50,238 nt of DNA, taken from the NCBI GenBank assembly GCA_031264295.1, contig JAISED010000049.1, forward strand, positions 1 through 50,238, in the 5' to 3' direction. The translations under genes and the position numbers were made by a program. This document shows, in pieces, positions 25,418 through 33,130 of this stretch. The notes below the pieces were generated by a model, which did not search any database, was not told the origin of the DNA, and was given only the letters and a program-made list of their open reading frames with translations. This DNA is from Eubacteriales Family XIII. Incertae Sedis bacterium. Its GTDB lineage: Bacteria > Bacillota > Clostridia > Peptostreptococcales > Anaerovoracaceae. Each line of letters opens with the position of its first letter. Positions within the stretch are counted from its first letter, which is position 1.

Positions 25418-25945
25418 TTAAGCGTTCGTCTTGTGCGCCGCCGCGCCGCGCTTCAGCTGTGACGCGTAGTTGCTCAGCGCCTTTACGTCCTTGCCGGATA
25501 TAGTCCGTTCATAGGTCTTTCTGTCCCAGATCTCCACCAACTTATTCATCCCCACCGTCGCCAGCTCACGGACAATGCCCGCGTACTCCCGCGCTATGGG
25601 CGGTATTGTCACCCTGCCCTGCTTATCGATATCGCAATAACTGGCCGAGGTGTAGTAGTGCCTGAGCAGATCCCTTATGTTTTCATCATCATCCGGTAAA
25701 ACGTTCAGTTCCTCAATGAAATTCTCCCACCCTTGCAGCGTAAATGCATACAGACAATGCTCGGCGCCGTGCACAATAACGCATTTCCCCTCATAATCCT
25801 TCCTCAATTTCCCTGGTTTTGTCTGTTTTTCAGCTGTTTCCGGTTTTCCTTCGATGCGGTATACATCGAAATCTTCACAATACTTCGAAGGCATAAACAT
25901 GCGATTGTTGTCATCTATGGAGTTGTCATAACGCCCAACAAACAT
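25418..25945 (-). CDS. mraZ: transcriptional regulator MraZ, long form
   Basis: DNA-binding protein of the AbrB/SpoVT fold that controls the dcw operon in other bacteria. There are two swapped-hairpin repeats: the first contains DDNNRMFMPSKY (about 11-22) and the second DKQGRVTIPPIAREYAG (about 107-123), the DxxGR motif being intact only in the second. The family is usually about 143 residues; this one has 175, owing to an insertion of about 25 polar residues (KPETAEKQTKPGKLRKDYEG) in the first repeat and a longer tail. GGAG precedes the ATG. It heads the cluster, behind its own promoter with three TGGAG repeats. Confidence 0.92.
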   Translation of the reverse strand: MFVGRYDNSIDDNNRMFMPSKYCEDFDVYRIEGKPETAEKQTKPGKLRKDYEGKCVIVHGAEHCLYAFTLQGWENFIEELNVLPDDDENIRDLLRHYYTSASYCDIDKQGRVTIPPIAREYAGIVRELATVGMNKLVEIWDRKTYERTISGKDVKALSNYASQLKRGAAAHKTNA

Positions 25946-25994
25946 GCTGCCTCTCCAAATCTAAGAATAAAATGACTGATTATTTTTATATCGA

Positions 25995-26027
25995 CTCCAA
26001 TATACTCCATTTAACTCCAAAACGCAA
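25995..26027 (-). promoter_or_regulatory. mraZ promoter with triple TGGAG MraZ-type operator
   Basis: On the minus strand TGGAG occurs three times with exactly five bases between copies (CTCCA on the plus strand at 25995, 26005 and 26015). Known MraZ sites are short TGGGN-type direct repeats with the same spacing. They overlap a promoter candidate TTGCGT (26022-26027), 17-base spacer, TATATT (25999-26004). The overlap suggests that MraZ represses its own operon. Confidence 0.75.
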
Positions 26028-26037
26028 TCTTTTAAGC

Positions 26038-26069
26038 AAAAAAAAAAGGAGCAATAAGCTCTTTTTTTT
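26038..26069. terminator. bidirectional rho-independent terminator between ychF and mraZ
   Basis: An A10 run, GGAGC, five-base loop, GCTC and T8 form a hairpin whose A/T arms act as the U tract on either strand. It insulates the ychF-lgt unit (downstream of ychF on the minus strand) from the mraZ promoter. Confidence 0.8.
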
Positions 26070-26192
26070 CGCAAGACGGTCAAAGCGCCGCCTGCTTGCG
26101 ATTATTATCAACATGTCGTACAGAATATACGTTCGCCAACAAGATGTAGCTGCAATTGCTCCCGAAGCTTTAAGCGCCTCAGTCTAGTTCAA

Positions 26193-27287
26193 TCACACGT
26201 TGAACAAGAAATGAATCACATCGCCGTCTTTGACAACATACTCTTTGCCTTCTGAGCGGATGAATCCCTTCTCCCTGGCGGCGCTCAGGCTTCCGCCGCA
26301 CTCCATGAGCTTGTCATAGGCTATGGTCTCGGCGCGGATGAAGCCCTTTTCGAAGTCCGTATGTATGCGTCCCGCGGCCTTCGGCGCCTTAGTCCCGCGT
26401 TTTATAGTCCACGCCCTGACCTCCGGCTCCCCGGCTGTAAGAAATGATATCAGATCCAAAAGTCTATATGAAGCATGGACGAGTTTGTCAAGCCCCGATT
26501 CCTTTATTCCAAGCTCTTCAAAGAAAAGCTCCTTTTCCTCACCCTCAAGCTCAGCTATCTCCGCCTCTACCTTCGCGCACAGCGCCACCGTATCCGAACC
26601 CTCCGAAGCGGCGTATTCACGTGTCTTCCTCACCATCTCGTTCTCATCGGTGTTTCCGGCGTCTTCCTCCGATACGTTCGCAGCATAGATCACCGGCTTG
26701 GAAGACAACAGCTCAAGCGACTTCACAAATTCCATTTCATCATCGTCGAGTTCCATAGTCCGCGCCGGCTTTCCCGACTCAAGATAGGTTTTTATCCGCT
26801 TAAGCAGCTCCGCCTCCGCAGCCATGCTCTTATCGACCTTTAATCCCTTTTGCGCCTTCTGCAGGCGGCGCTCTATAAGCTCAAGATCCGAAAATATGAG
26901 TTCGAGATTGATGGTTTCAATATCCGACAGGGGATCCAGACGTCCGTCAACATGAACAACATCCGATTCCTCAAAGCAGCGCACAACGTGAACAATGGCC
27001 GCAGCCTCCCTGATATGCCCCAGGAATTTGTTCCCAAGCCCCTCGCCCCGCGACGCGCCCTTTACAAGTCCCGCTATGTCATAGAACTCAATTGTGGTAT
27101 ATACAGTCTTTTTTGAGTTGTATACCTTATGCAATGCGTCGATCCTCTCATCCGGTACTGTAACAACGCCCACATTAGGTTCAATCGTGCAGAAGGGGTA
27201 ATTAGCGGCTTCCGCTCCCGCCTTTGTTATTGCGTTAAAAAGTGTGCTTTTTCCTACATTAGGAAGACCCACGATTCCCAGTTTCAT
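26193..27287 (-). CDS. ychF: redox-regulated ATPase YchF (OLA1 family)
   Basis: Obg-related P-loop protein that prefers ATP and binds ribosomes; it has been linked to stress responses. The G1 loop is GLPNVGKSTLFNAIT at residues about 6-20, G3 is DIAGLVKGAS near 65-74, and the G4 position reads YAANVSE rather than NKxD, as expected for YchF. A central coiled coil and a C-terminal TGS-like domain ending FLFNV complete it. ATG 27287 (MKLGIVGLPNVG) has GGAG eight bases before it and gives 364 residues; the frame is open to 27383 but that extension overlaps lgt and is not needed. It follows lgt by 14 bases. Confidence 0.97.
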   Translation of the reverse strand: MKLGIVGLPNVGKSTLFNAITKAGAEAANYPFCTIEPNVGVVTVPDERIDALHKVYNSKKTVYTTIEFYDIAGLVKGASRGEGLGNKFLGHIREAAAIVHVVRCFEESDVVHVDGRLDPLSDIETINLELIFSDLELIERRLQKAQKGLKVDKSMAAEAELLKRIKTYLESGKPARTMELDDDEMEFVKSLELLSSKPVIYAANVSEEDAGNTDENEMVRKTREYAASEGSDTVALCAKVEAEIAELEGEEKELFFEELGIKESGLDKLVHASYRLLDLISFLTAGEPEVRAWTIKRGTKAPKAAGRIHTDFEKGFIRAETIAYDKLMECGGSLSAAREKGFIRSEGKEYVVKDGDVIHFLFNV

Positions 27288-27301
27288 AATTTCACTCCAT
27301 A

Positions 27302-28066
27302 TTAATAAAACAACCTGTCGCTGAATCTGGCGCGCCGTTTCAACCAGAAGTATACCGGCACGCACACGACGAATACAATACAACTCAATACCTGCGCCTG
27401 CTTGAACATTCCAAACAGTATAAGGCTGTCCGTCCTCAGCTGCTCTACAAAAAATCTCTCAAACGAATACATCATGCAATAGATCAGGAATATCTGTCCA
27501 TCGAACTTCCGCCTGCGATCTATAGAAATCAGTATGAAAAACAGCAGCAGGCACCAAAGCGACTCGTACAAAAACGTCGGATGTACCTTGACCCCGTCTA
27601 CCACGATTGCCCACGGCAGATCCGTAGGTCCGCCATGCGCTTCCTGATTCATATAGTTGCCCCAGCGACCGATAGCCTGCGCTATCGCCAATGACGGCGC
27701 CGCCAGATCAAAGGCGTTCAGCGTTCCCACCCGCCATAGCCTGCACAGAATGACCGCCGTCAAAAGCCCGAAAATGAGCGCGCCGTGGATCGCCAGACCA
27801 CCGGCTCTTATATTAAAGATCTGCGCCGGCGCGTCCTTGAACGCGTTCAAGTTGAACAGCACATAGTAGAGTCTCGCCCCCACAAGTCCCATCGGTACGC
27901 ATATTATAAGGAAGTCTATCACCTTATCCGCGCTAATCCCATGCGCTTTACCCCTGTAGCAGGTTATGAAGACCGCCGTAGCTATGGCCAAGGTGACTAT
28001 GATTCCATACCACATGATATCGAATCCAAATACAGAAAACGCAATCCTATCTGGAGGAGAAGGCAT
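27302..28066 (-). CDS. lgt: prolipoprotein diacylglyceryl transferase
   Basis: Polytopic membrane enzyme that attaches diacylglycerol from phosphatidylglycerol to the lipobox Cys of preprolipoproteins. The Lgt signature IGRWGNYMNQEAHG is at about 133-146; VGARLYYV and HPTFLYESLW are also present, and there are about seven spans in 254 residues. It is first in a two-gene unit with ychF. An extended -10 promoter lies about 70 bases upstream. Confidence 0.96.
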   Translation of the reverse strand: MPSPPDRIAFSVFGFDIMWYGIIVTLAIATAVFITCYRGKAHGISADKVIDFLIICVPMGLVGARLYYVLFNLNAFKDAPAQIFNIRAGGLAIHGALIFGLLTAVILCRLWRVGTLNAFDLAAPSLAIAQAIGRWGNYMNQEAHGGPTDLPWAIVVDGVKVHPTFLYESLWCLLLFFILISIDRRRKFDGQIFLIYCMMYSFERFFVEQLRTDSLILFGMFKQAQVLSCIVFVVCVPVYFWLKRRARFSDRLFY

Positions 28067-28136
28067 ACGCTTACCCCGCTTTCCCGCCGCCGCCGGCGCA
28101 TAATAGCCACTAAATCGAAAATAGATAACCTGATTT

Positions 28137-28145
28137 ATTATATCA
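28137..28145 (-). promoter_or_regulatory. extended -10 promoter of lgt-ychF
   Basis: The minus strand reads TGATATAAT, a TGN extended -10 with a perfect TATAAT, about 70 bases before lgt. No good -35 is seen, which the extended element may replace. Confidence 0.5.
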
Positions 28146-28217
28146 CTATTTATGAGATTTTACACATGAATTTGATAATATACAATGGGCACGCGCGCAA
28201 ATGGAAAATATAGAGCA

Positions 28218-28255
28218 GCGGCCGCCCCGCATTATGTAACATGCAGGGCAGCCGC
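28218..28255. terminator. hairpin between lgt and the secreted PPC protein
   Basis: GCGGC..GCAT pairs with ATGC..GCCGC around an eight-base loop with small mismatches. It lies just past the stop of the minus-strand secreted protein and could end its transcript, but the following T tract is weak. Confidence 0.45.
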
Positions 28256-28304
28256 GATATAACTAAATCTTGTGATAAAGCCGATCAGTTGTTAACAGGG
28301 AATG

Positions 28305-29898
28305 CTAACTACTTAATTGACTGATATTGAAGCTGTATTCCCACGGTATCCGATCATAGAGGCAGTTTGGCTCTATCACATCAATGATGCTGCCGGTTGA
28401 AGGATCTATCACAACCGTTGCGTTATACTGCGTATCATCCCAATTCGCGCCGGGACCGGCGTAACTACCATATGCGGTTCTGGTAGAATAGGCGTAAATA
28501 TTATCAAATCCCATAATCAGCGCAGGCTCGGCTGCCGTAAACACTTTTTCATGATCGTTTAAGTTGGAACTGTACGTCGCGAGCCATATGGAAGGCAAGT
28601 CAATATTGGGACTGTACACGTGCGTGGGAGCCAAAATTCGATTTGTAGAGATATCTCCACTGAAATCAACCATATAAGTGTAGCCTGCACTGCTGTTGCT
28701 GTATGAATACACCCAATGATAATACCAGTTGAACAAGTGTCCGTTGATATACAGTTCACTGATAGATCCATTGTCCGCCAAAATTCTTTCGACAACAACC
28801 GAATGCCTAGGCGAGGCGAATATCAACGCACTTCCTGGGATATGCGGCAATTCTTTTACCCTAAAAGTATAATCGACTGTATCATCGAAATAACCTTCCA
28901 AGGATAAAATCTCGACATAAACTGTAGCTACCTCATTTTGATCATTGATGTCGCCATCCAGTTCATAAAGCGCGTCGGAAGATATAACAGTGTTAGTGCC
29001 AAGATCAACAGCCACATAATCAGCATCGGAAGATGAAATTAATTCAAAAGCCACCCTCCTTCCTGGCGGCAAGGTAATCGAATAGAAATCTTTGTCCAAT
29101 GGATTGTCGATATTGCCGACGATGGAAACATCCGCAGTCGCACCTGACGCCGCAACATTGGAGTAGCTGCTAAGGGACTCATTCAACTCATATGCGTCAA
29201 ACGCATCAGACGCAAAGTTATAAATCGCAAAGCCACCCGTTCCCGAATAAGCAACTACCCTGAAAAAATAGGTTCCCGGGGCTGCCATATAATTTGTGAC
29301 TTCCTGAGCTCCGGCGCTCGCGATCTCGGAAAACGCGACAAGGTTCAGCGTATTGCCGCTCAACTTGTATATGTAGAGATCAAAATCCACACCGGACGCC
29401 ATGGCCAATGCAGTTGTCAGCTTAGTGACCGTGGCGGTTGTAATCGTGGCAAACCAGCGCGAATCACCGACAGCGTCTATCGTTTGCGGATACCAATTGC
29501 CTAAGGCCAATCCGATGGCGTCATTTGGGTTGTCATTCAACGCCTCAGTTGCCGTTCGGTTCGCCCTTCCTGAAGTCAAGGGCTGCGGAACGGGTAAAAT
29601 AGCGCTGTCGCCGATATCAACTGTGGAAATTTCGCTTCCTCCTAGAGCAATACTTGTTGCATTTCCATCCAAAAACAATGTTTCTTCATCAAGATCAAGT
29701 CTTAGAAGTTCGGACTCATCGGCTGCGCTTGAGCCATCAGCGCCGACCGTATCAAAGCTAAATGCTCCAATTTCGCCCACCTCGGCAGGCGACAATGAAT
29801 CGGTAGATGCTGTCACCTGCGACACAGGCAACATTACGGTTGATAAAACGAACACAATAGCGATAACGATACAGAACTTACTCCCTTTTGCTTAACAT
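28305..29898 (-). CDS. secreted protein with PPC-like domains, frameshift in signal peptide
   Basis: An extracellular protein of about 530 residues if the frame is restored. ATG 29898, after AAGGGGGTG, encodes MLSKRE and stops. One base less in the GGG at about 29883-29885 would give MLSKRSKFCIVIAIVF and run into the long frame, completing a normal signal peptide that ends VSQVTA. The body has two pre-peptidase C-terminal (PPC)-like beta domains: one around DAIGLALGNWYPQTIDAVGDSRWF to PGTYFFRVVAY, and one around NIDNPLDKDFYSITLPPGRR. The C-terminal ~180 residues are Tyr/Ser-rich and unrecognised. The long frame itself has only a GTG at 29855 inside the signal peptide. It may be phase-variable, inactive, or a sequencing error. 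Confidence 0.75.
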
Positions 29899-29968
29899 TT
29901 TTTCACCCCCTTGTGAAATTCTTACATATTTAACTAGATTAATAATATATTGATAACGTATTAAAATA

Positions 29969-29997
29969 ATTATAACGCTAATTCGAATATATGTCAA
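29969..29997 (-). promoter_or_regulatory. consensus sigma-A promoter of the secreted PPC protein
   Basis: TTGACA (29992-29997), 17-base spacer, TATAAT (29969-29974) on the minus strand: both hexamers are perfect. The leader to ATG 29898 would be about 65 bases. A perfect promoter argues that this gene was recently active. Confidence 0.85.
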
Positions 29998-30180
29998 TAA
30001 ATAGTTCTTATATACAAAAATATTTACGATTATTTCTATTCTTATACATATTTCCATGCCAGTTTTTGTATAAATTTTATACTTTCGCCTAAAATCCCTT
30101 ATAGTTACATAAAAATATCGTTTCCCTCTAATCGTCAAAATAATTCAACGAATGCAAAATAAGCATTTTTATTATTTTTT

Positions 30181-30208
30181 TTGTTATTATTAAAGTTACC
30201 AATATAAT
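30181..30208 (+). promoter_or_regulatory. candidate promoter of the 421-aa gene
   Basis: TTGTTA, 16-base spacer and TATAAT (30203-30208) lie in the AT-rich gap 29899-30384, about 175 bases before the proposed start. The rest of this gap holds no gene that I can support. Confidence 0.5.
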
Positions 30209-30384
30209 GACCGATTATTTATTTAGTAATGAACACTCCAGTACTCTGCTTTAATAATGGCGTGCGGCTAACGAATTCACAATACGCCGATGTTGGTTAA
30301 TGTGAAAGTCTGTCCTTTATTACTATTTGTGCCGCAAATAGTAGCGGCAGAATGGGTGCTAAAATGAAAGGAGACACGAAATTT

Positions 30385-31650
30385 ATGGATATCACTTTAG
30401 TCGGTACTAATGCAAACACTTTACATCAAAGCACCTTGCAGAAGTTGCAGAAACAGTTGCAACAGACTGGCGCCAATACAGTCGTCGGGGCAGATAAAAT
30501 CATCTGGGATGAGACCGAACAGGTAATGCGCAAGGATGGTTTTGAGAAACTTCCCTTGGTGAAAGACTCAACGCTTTCCGGTATAAATGCAGAATTTTGT
30601 GTAGAAGCCGTCCGCGAAATGTATAAAGATTTCACGGGCAAAGACCTCGCATCTGACATGTATAAGGGGTTTTTTTCATTTCCTTTCTTGGCGACTGAGG
30701 AAAGCAGAAACACATATAACATATATAGTATGGCCATAGTGAACAGATGCAAAAACATCTATCAGGGAGAAGGACTCATACCGTTGGATTATCTAGTTAA
30801 TAGAACGCTATATAGAGAAGAACCTGCCGAACGTTTTCCTCACGCGGAAGAGATTCGTACGAATTTTGCGAATTCAATAGATGAGTTCGTCAAAAAATTG
30901 CAAGAAGATCGCGCAAGCGGCGCGATAAGCGAGGAAACGTACAAGGTTCGTCAAAATATGATAAACGAAACCTATGATAAGTTCGCCTATGAATACGGGA
31001 ATTTCGGGATGACCGATTATTACTATATGAAGGTCTCCCGTGGGACTGATGTTTTTTCAGCTTGGGAAGATTCCCTGAATGACATCAAAATGCGCTATGA
31101 GCGCGGTGATTTCGGTTTCGAGGAAGGCGTATACGAAAAACACTTGGCTGCTTGGAGCACGGCGTTCGACGAATGGGCGGTTAACGATGCGCGGGCATTC
31201 AACCCTACTATGCTGATGGGTATTGCGACGCCTTACTTCCCCGGCGAAGCGGAGAAAGACGCAGCGGTTTATCGTAAAGACCTGTTGAAATTATATGAAA
31301 ACGCCAAGGAGCATCTGCTTCAGGGCAATACCGCGTATAGCTTGACGGACGATATCCTAAACAAGGGTTTGGTTTTCACCAATGCGGCGGATCGGCGATT
31401 TTTCTACAGCGACCAATATAACGAAATACTAACTGAGCTTGATCGACAGTTGCGCAGTTCAAGTTATGATAGATACAAAACACAGTCCCAGGATAAAAAA
31501 GAATGGGAGGATCTATACGAACGTTTTGCGCTGCAGATTAAGTCGAAAGTCTCCCTCAGTGAAACTCTAAGAAACGCATTGCTCCAATACTTCGACTTCG
31601 CATCAATCCGTCTGCCGCAGTTCTTCAAGGGTAACTTTATCCCGGAATGA
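30385..31650 (+). CDS. hypothetical protein, 421 aa
   Basis: I do not recognise this protein. It is soluble-looking, with no signal peptide or membrane span, mainly helical and rich in charged residues, Tyr and Phe. Features are an N-terminal Gln-rich helix (HQSTLQKLQKQLQQ), a segment NFGMTDYYYMKVSRGTDVFSAW near 215-236 and a C-terminal stretch KVSLSETLRNALLQYFDFASIRLPQFF. ATG 30385 is chosen because AAAGGAG lies 11 bases before it; ATGs at 30352 and 30364 in the same frame have no site. The last ~40 codons recur almost unchanged 1.3 kb downstream, beyond the next gene, as if a second copy had been lost or replaced. Confidence 0.75.
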   Translation: MDITLVGTNANTLHQSTLQKLQKQLQQTGANTVVGADKIIWDETEQVMRKDGFEKLPLVKDSTLSGINAEFCVEAVREMYKDFTGKDLASDMYKGFFSFPFLATEESRNTYNIYSMAIVNRCKNIYQGEGLIPLDYLVNRTLYREEPAERFPHAEEIRTNFANSIDEFVKKLQEDRASGAISEETYKVRQNMINETYDKFAYEYGNFGMTDYYYMKVSRGTDVFSAWEDSLNDIKMRYERGDFGFEEGVYEKHLAAWSTAFDEWAVNDARAFNPTMLMGIATPYFPGEAEKDAAVYRKDLLKLYENAKEHLLQGNTAYSLTDDILNKGLVFTNAADRRFFYSDQYNEILTELDRQLRSSSYDRYKTQSQDKKEWEDLYERFALQIKSKVSLSETLRNALLQYFDFASIRLPQFFKGNFIPE

Positions 31651-31655
31651 GGAAA
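31527..31655 (+). repeat. 129-bp direct repeat, copy A (3' end of the 421-aa gene)
   Basis: The bases from TGCGCTGCAG through the stop and GAGGAAA match 32842-32970 with about five differences in 129, roughly 96 percent by eye. It lies directly before the regulator gene. Confidence 0.9.
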
Positions 31656-31775
31656 TTCGACATTATAGTCAAGTTATATGTTCACAGTTCCTTATGCGGC
31701 AAAAGATTTGCGACTGCAGCATGGGTGCGTAAGCCGGAAAAGAAAATTTTTGTGCAATGACGCTGGCAATTCCTC

Positions 31776-31804
31776 TTGAAATCGTCACGGAATCGTACTA
31801 TAAT
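31776..31804 (+). promoter_or_regulatory. sigma-A promoter of the RecG-like regulator
   Basis: TTGAAA (31776-31781), 17-base spacer, TATAAT (31799-31804). Repeated GATAGTGATGATAAT-like sequence follows the start point and could be an operator. Confidence 0.8.
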
Positions 31805-31842
31805 GACGATAGTGATGATAATTACGATTCGGAGGCAGAGCA

Positions 31843-32799
31843 GTGGTAAAATATGAGGAAAGCTCCGTCGAAGCGATCCGCTCCATGCTGCGGGAGAGCG
31901 ACGGCGCCGCTTTCGATAAGTCTCGCAGCGCCAATCAGGAACTGACCTTTGATTACGCCGGAAAATACTTTATGGACGCCAACCTCCCTTTTTCCGACAG
32001 CAACAAACGCACGCTGAACCTTATCGACGCGGACGGATATTTCACCAACGCGGCGCTGCTGCTTTCCGATCAGTGCGAATACAGCATCAAATGCGCCGTC
32101 TATGACGGGATGAGCAAAACGAAATTCAAGGCGCGCAAAGAGTTTTTCGGCTCCGTACTAAAGCAGATGGACGATGTTTACGAATATCTCAGCATAAACA
32201 ACAACCTGAATTCCACCTTCGATAAATTGAAACGGGTGGATCATCCCGATTATCCGCCCTATGCCCTTCGAGAAACGCTGATGAACTCTATCGCGCACCG
32301 CGACTATGACTACTCCGGCAGTACGCTCGTCAATATCTTCGATGACCGGATGGAGTTCGTTTCCTTGGGCGGACTTGTCAAGGGGCTCACGCTTGATGAC
32401 ATCATGGATGGCGTTTCCCAACCGCGCAACATGATCATCGCCAATATTTTCTTTCGTTTGGAACTGATTGAAAGTTATGGTACCGGTATCGGACGCATTA
32501 TGGACAGTTATGAAAATTGTCTGCGTCGGCCGATGTTCCGTCCCAATCCGGCGTCATTCGTCGTTATGCTGCCCAAAATGATAAGCGGTTCATCTCTGGG
32601 GGAAAGCGGTTTCTCCCCGGAGGAATCTGTGATCAGCTTGATTGCCGCCAAAGGTTTCGTCACGCGCTCCGATGTGGAGGCGCTACTGAACATCTCCAGA
32701 AATCCGGCCATCGCGTTGCTGAACAGACTTGTGGATGAAGGGACTATTGTAAAAAAGGGTGCTGCGCGGGCGGTCAGATATACTTTGCCGAACCGCTGA
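31843..32799 (+). CDS. RecG-like/AlbA-type ATP-binding transcriptional regulator, lacking N-terminal domain
   Basis: A 318-residue protein matching the C-terminal two thirds of COG2865-type regulators. The segments RETLMNSIAHRDYDYSG, VSLGGLVKGL, GVSQPRNMIIANIFFRLELIESYGTGI and the final winged helix (FVTRSDVEALLNISRNPAIALLNRL) belong to the GHKL-like ATP-binding part and the helix-turn-helix. The N-terminal AlbA_2 (Schlafen-like) domain, normally about 130 residues, is absent. Truncation by a broken start is unlikely because GTG 31843 has GGAGG seven bases upstream and a good promoter. Targets are unknown. It lies between two copies of the 421-aa gene tail, so it probably arrived or was rearranged with that duplication. 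Confidence 0.85.
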   Translation: MVKYEESSVEAIRSMLRESDGAAFDKSRSANQELTFDYAGKYFMDANLPFSDSNKRTLNLIDADGYFTNAALLLSDQCEYSIKCAVYDGMSKTKFKARKEFFGSVLKQMDDVYEYLSINNNLNSTFDKLKRVDHPDYPPYALRETLMNSIAHRDYDYSGSTLVNIFDDRMEFVSLGGLVKGLTLDDIMDGVSQPRNMIIANIFFRLELIESYGTGIGRIMDSYENCLRRPMFRPNPASFVVMLPKMISGSSLGESGFSPEESVISLIAAKGFVTRSDVEALLNISRNPAIALLNRLVDEGTIVKKGAARAVRYTLPNR

Positions 32800-32841
32800 T
32801 TCGCATTGCTATAATATGAACGAGTCTTCATATCTGTTAAA

Positions 32842-32970
32842 TGCGTTGCAGATCAAGTCGAAAGTCTCCCTCAGCGAAACTCTCAGAAACGCATTGCTCC
32901 AATACTTCGACTTCGCATCAATCCGTCTGCCGCAGATCTTCAAGGGTAACTTTATCCCGGAATGAGGAAA
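32842..32970 (+). repeat. 129-bp direct repeat, copy B (orphan tail of the 421-aa gene)
   Basis: A second copy of the 3' end of the 421-aa gene, keeping the frame LQIKSKVSLSETLRN..GNFIPE and the stop, but with no gene body before it. It lies in the 330-base gap between the regulator and the exporter adaptor; the remainder of that gap holds only the adaptor promoter. Confidence 0.9.
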
Positions 32971-33060
32971 AGCAGAGGCTTTCTGGTTGCTCCTCCGCTT
33001 ATTTTCCGTTCATTTTTGCACACTATTCTTGAAATTTATTATCTTAAAACCTGAAATTCG

Positions 33061-33069
33061 TGGTATAAT
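33061..33069 (+). promoter_or_regulatory. extended -10 promoter of the MacAB-like operon
   Basis: TGGTATAAT is a TGN-extended perfect -10 about 60 bases before the adaptor start; no good -35 is seen. Confidence 0.6.
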
Positions 33070-33130
33070 GATACGGTGAGTTAGTACCGGACTCAGTATC
33101 ACAGGTTCTTTTTTCAGGAGGTAGATAAAC

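Noticed and set aside
27288..27383. 32-residue extension of YchF
   Set aside because: It overlaps the lgt end, and the family start MKLGIVGLPNVG has its own binding site.
29878..30138. 86-residue minus-strand frame ending MLSKRE
   Set aside because: Most of it is AT-rich intergenic sequence with the promoter of the secreted protein inside; only the last codons, from ATG 29898, are likely translated.
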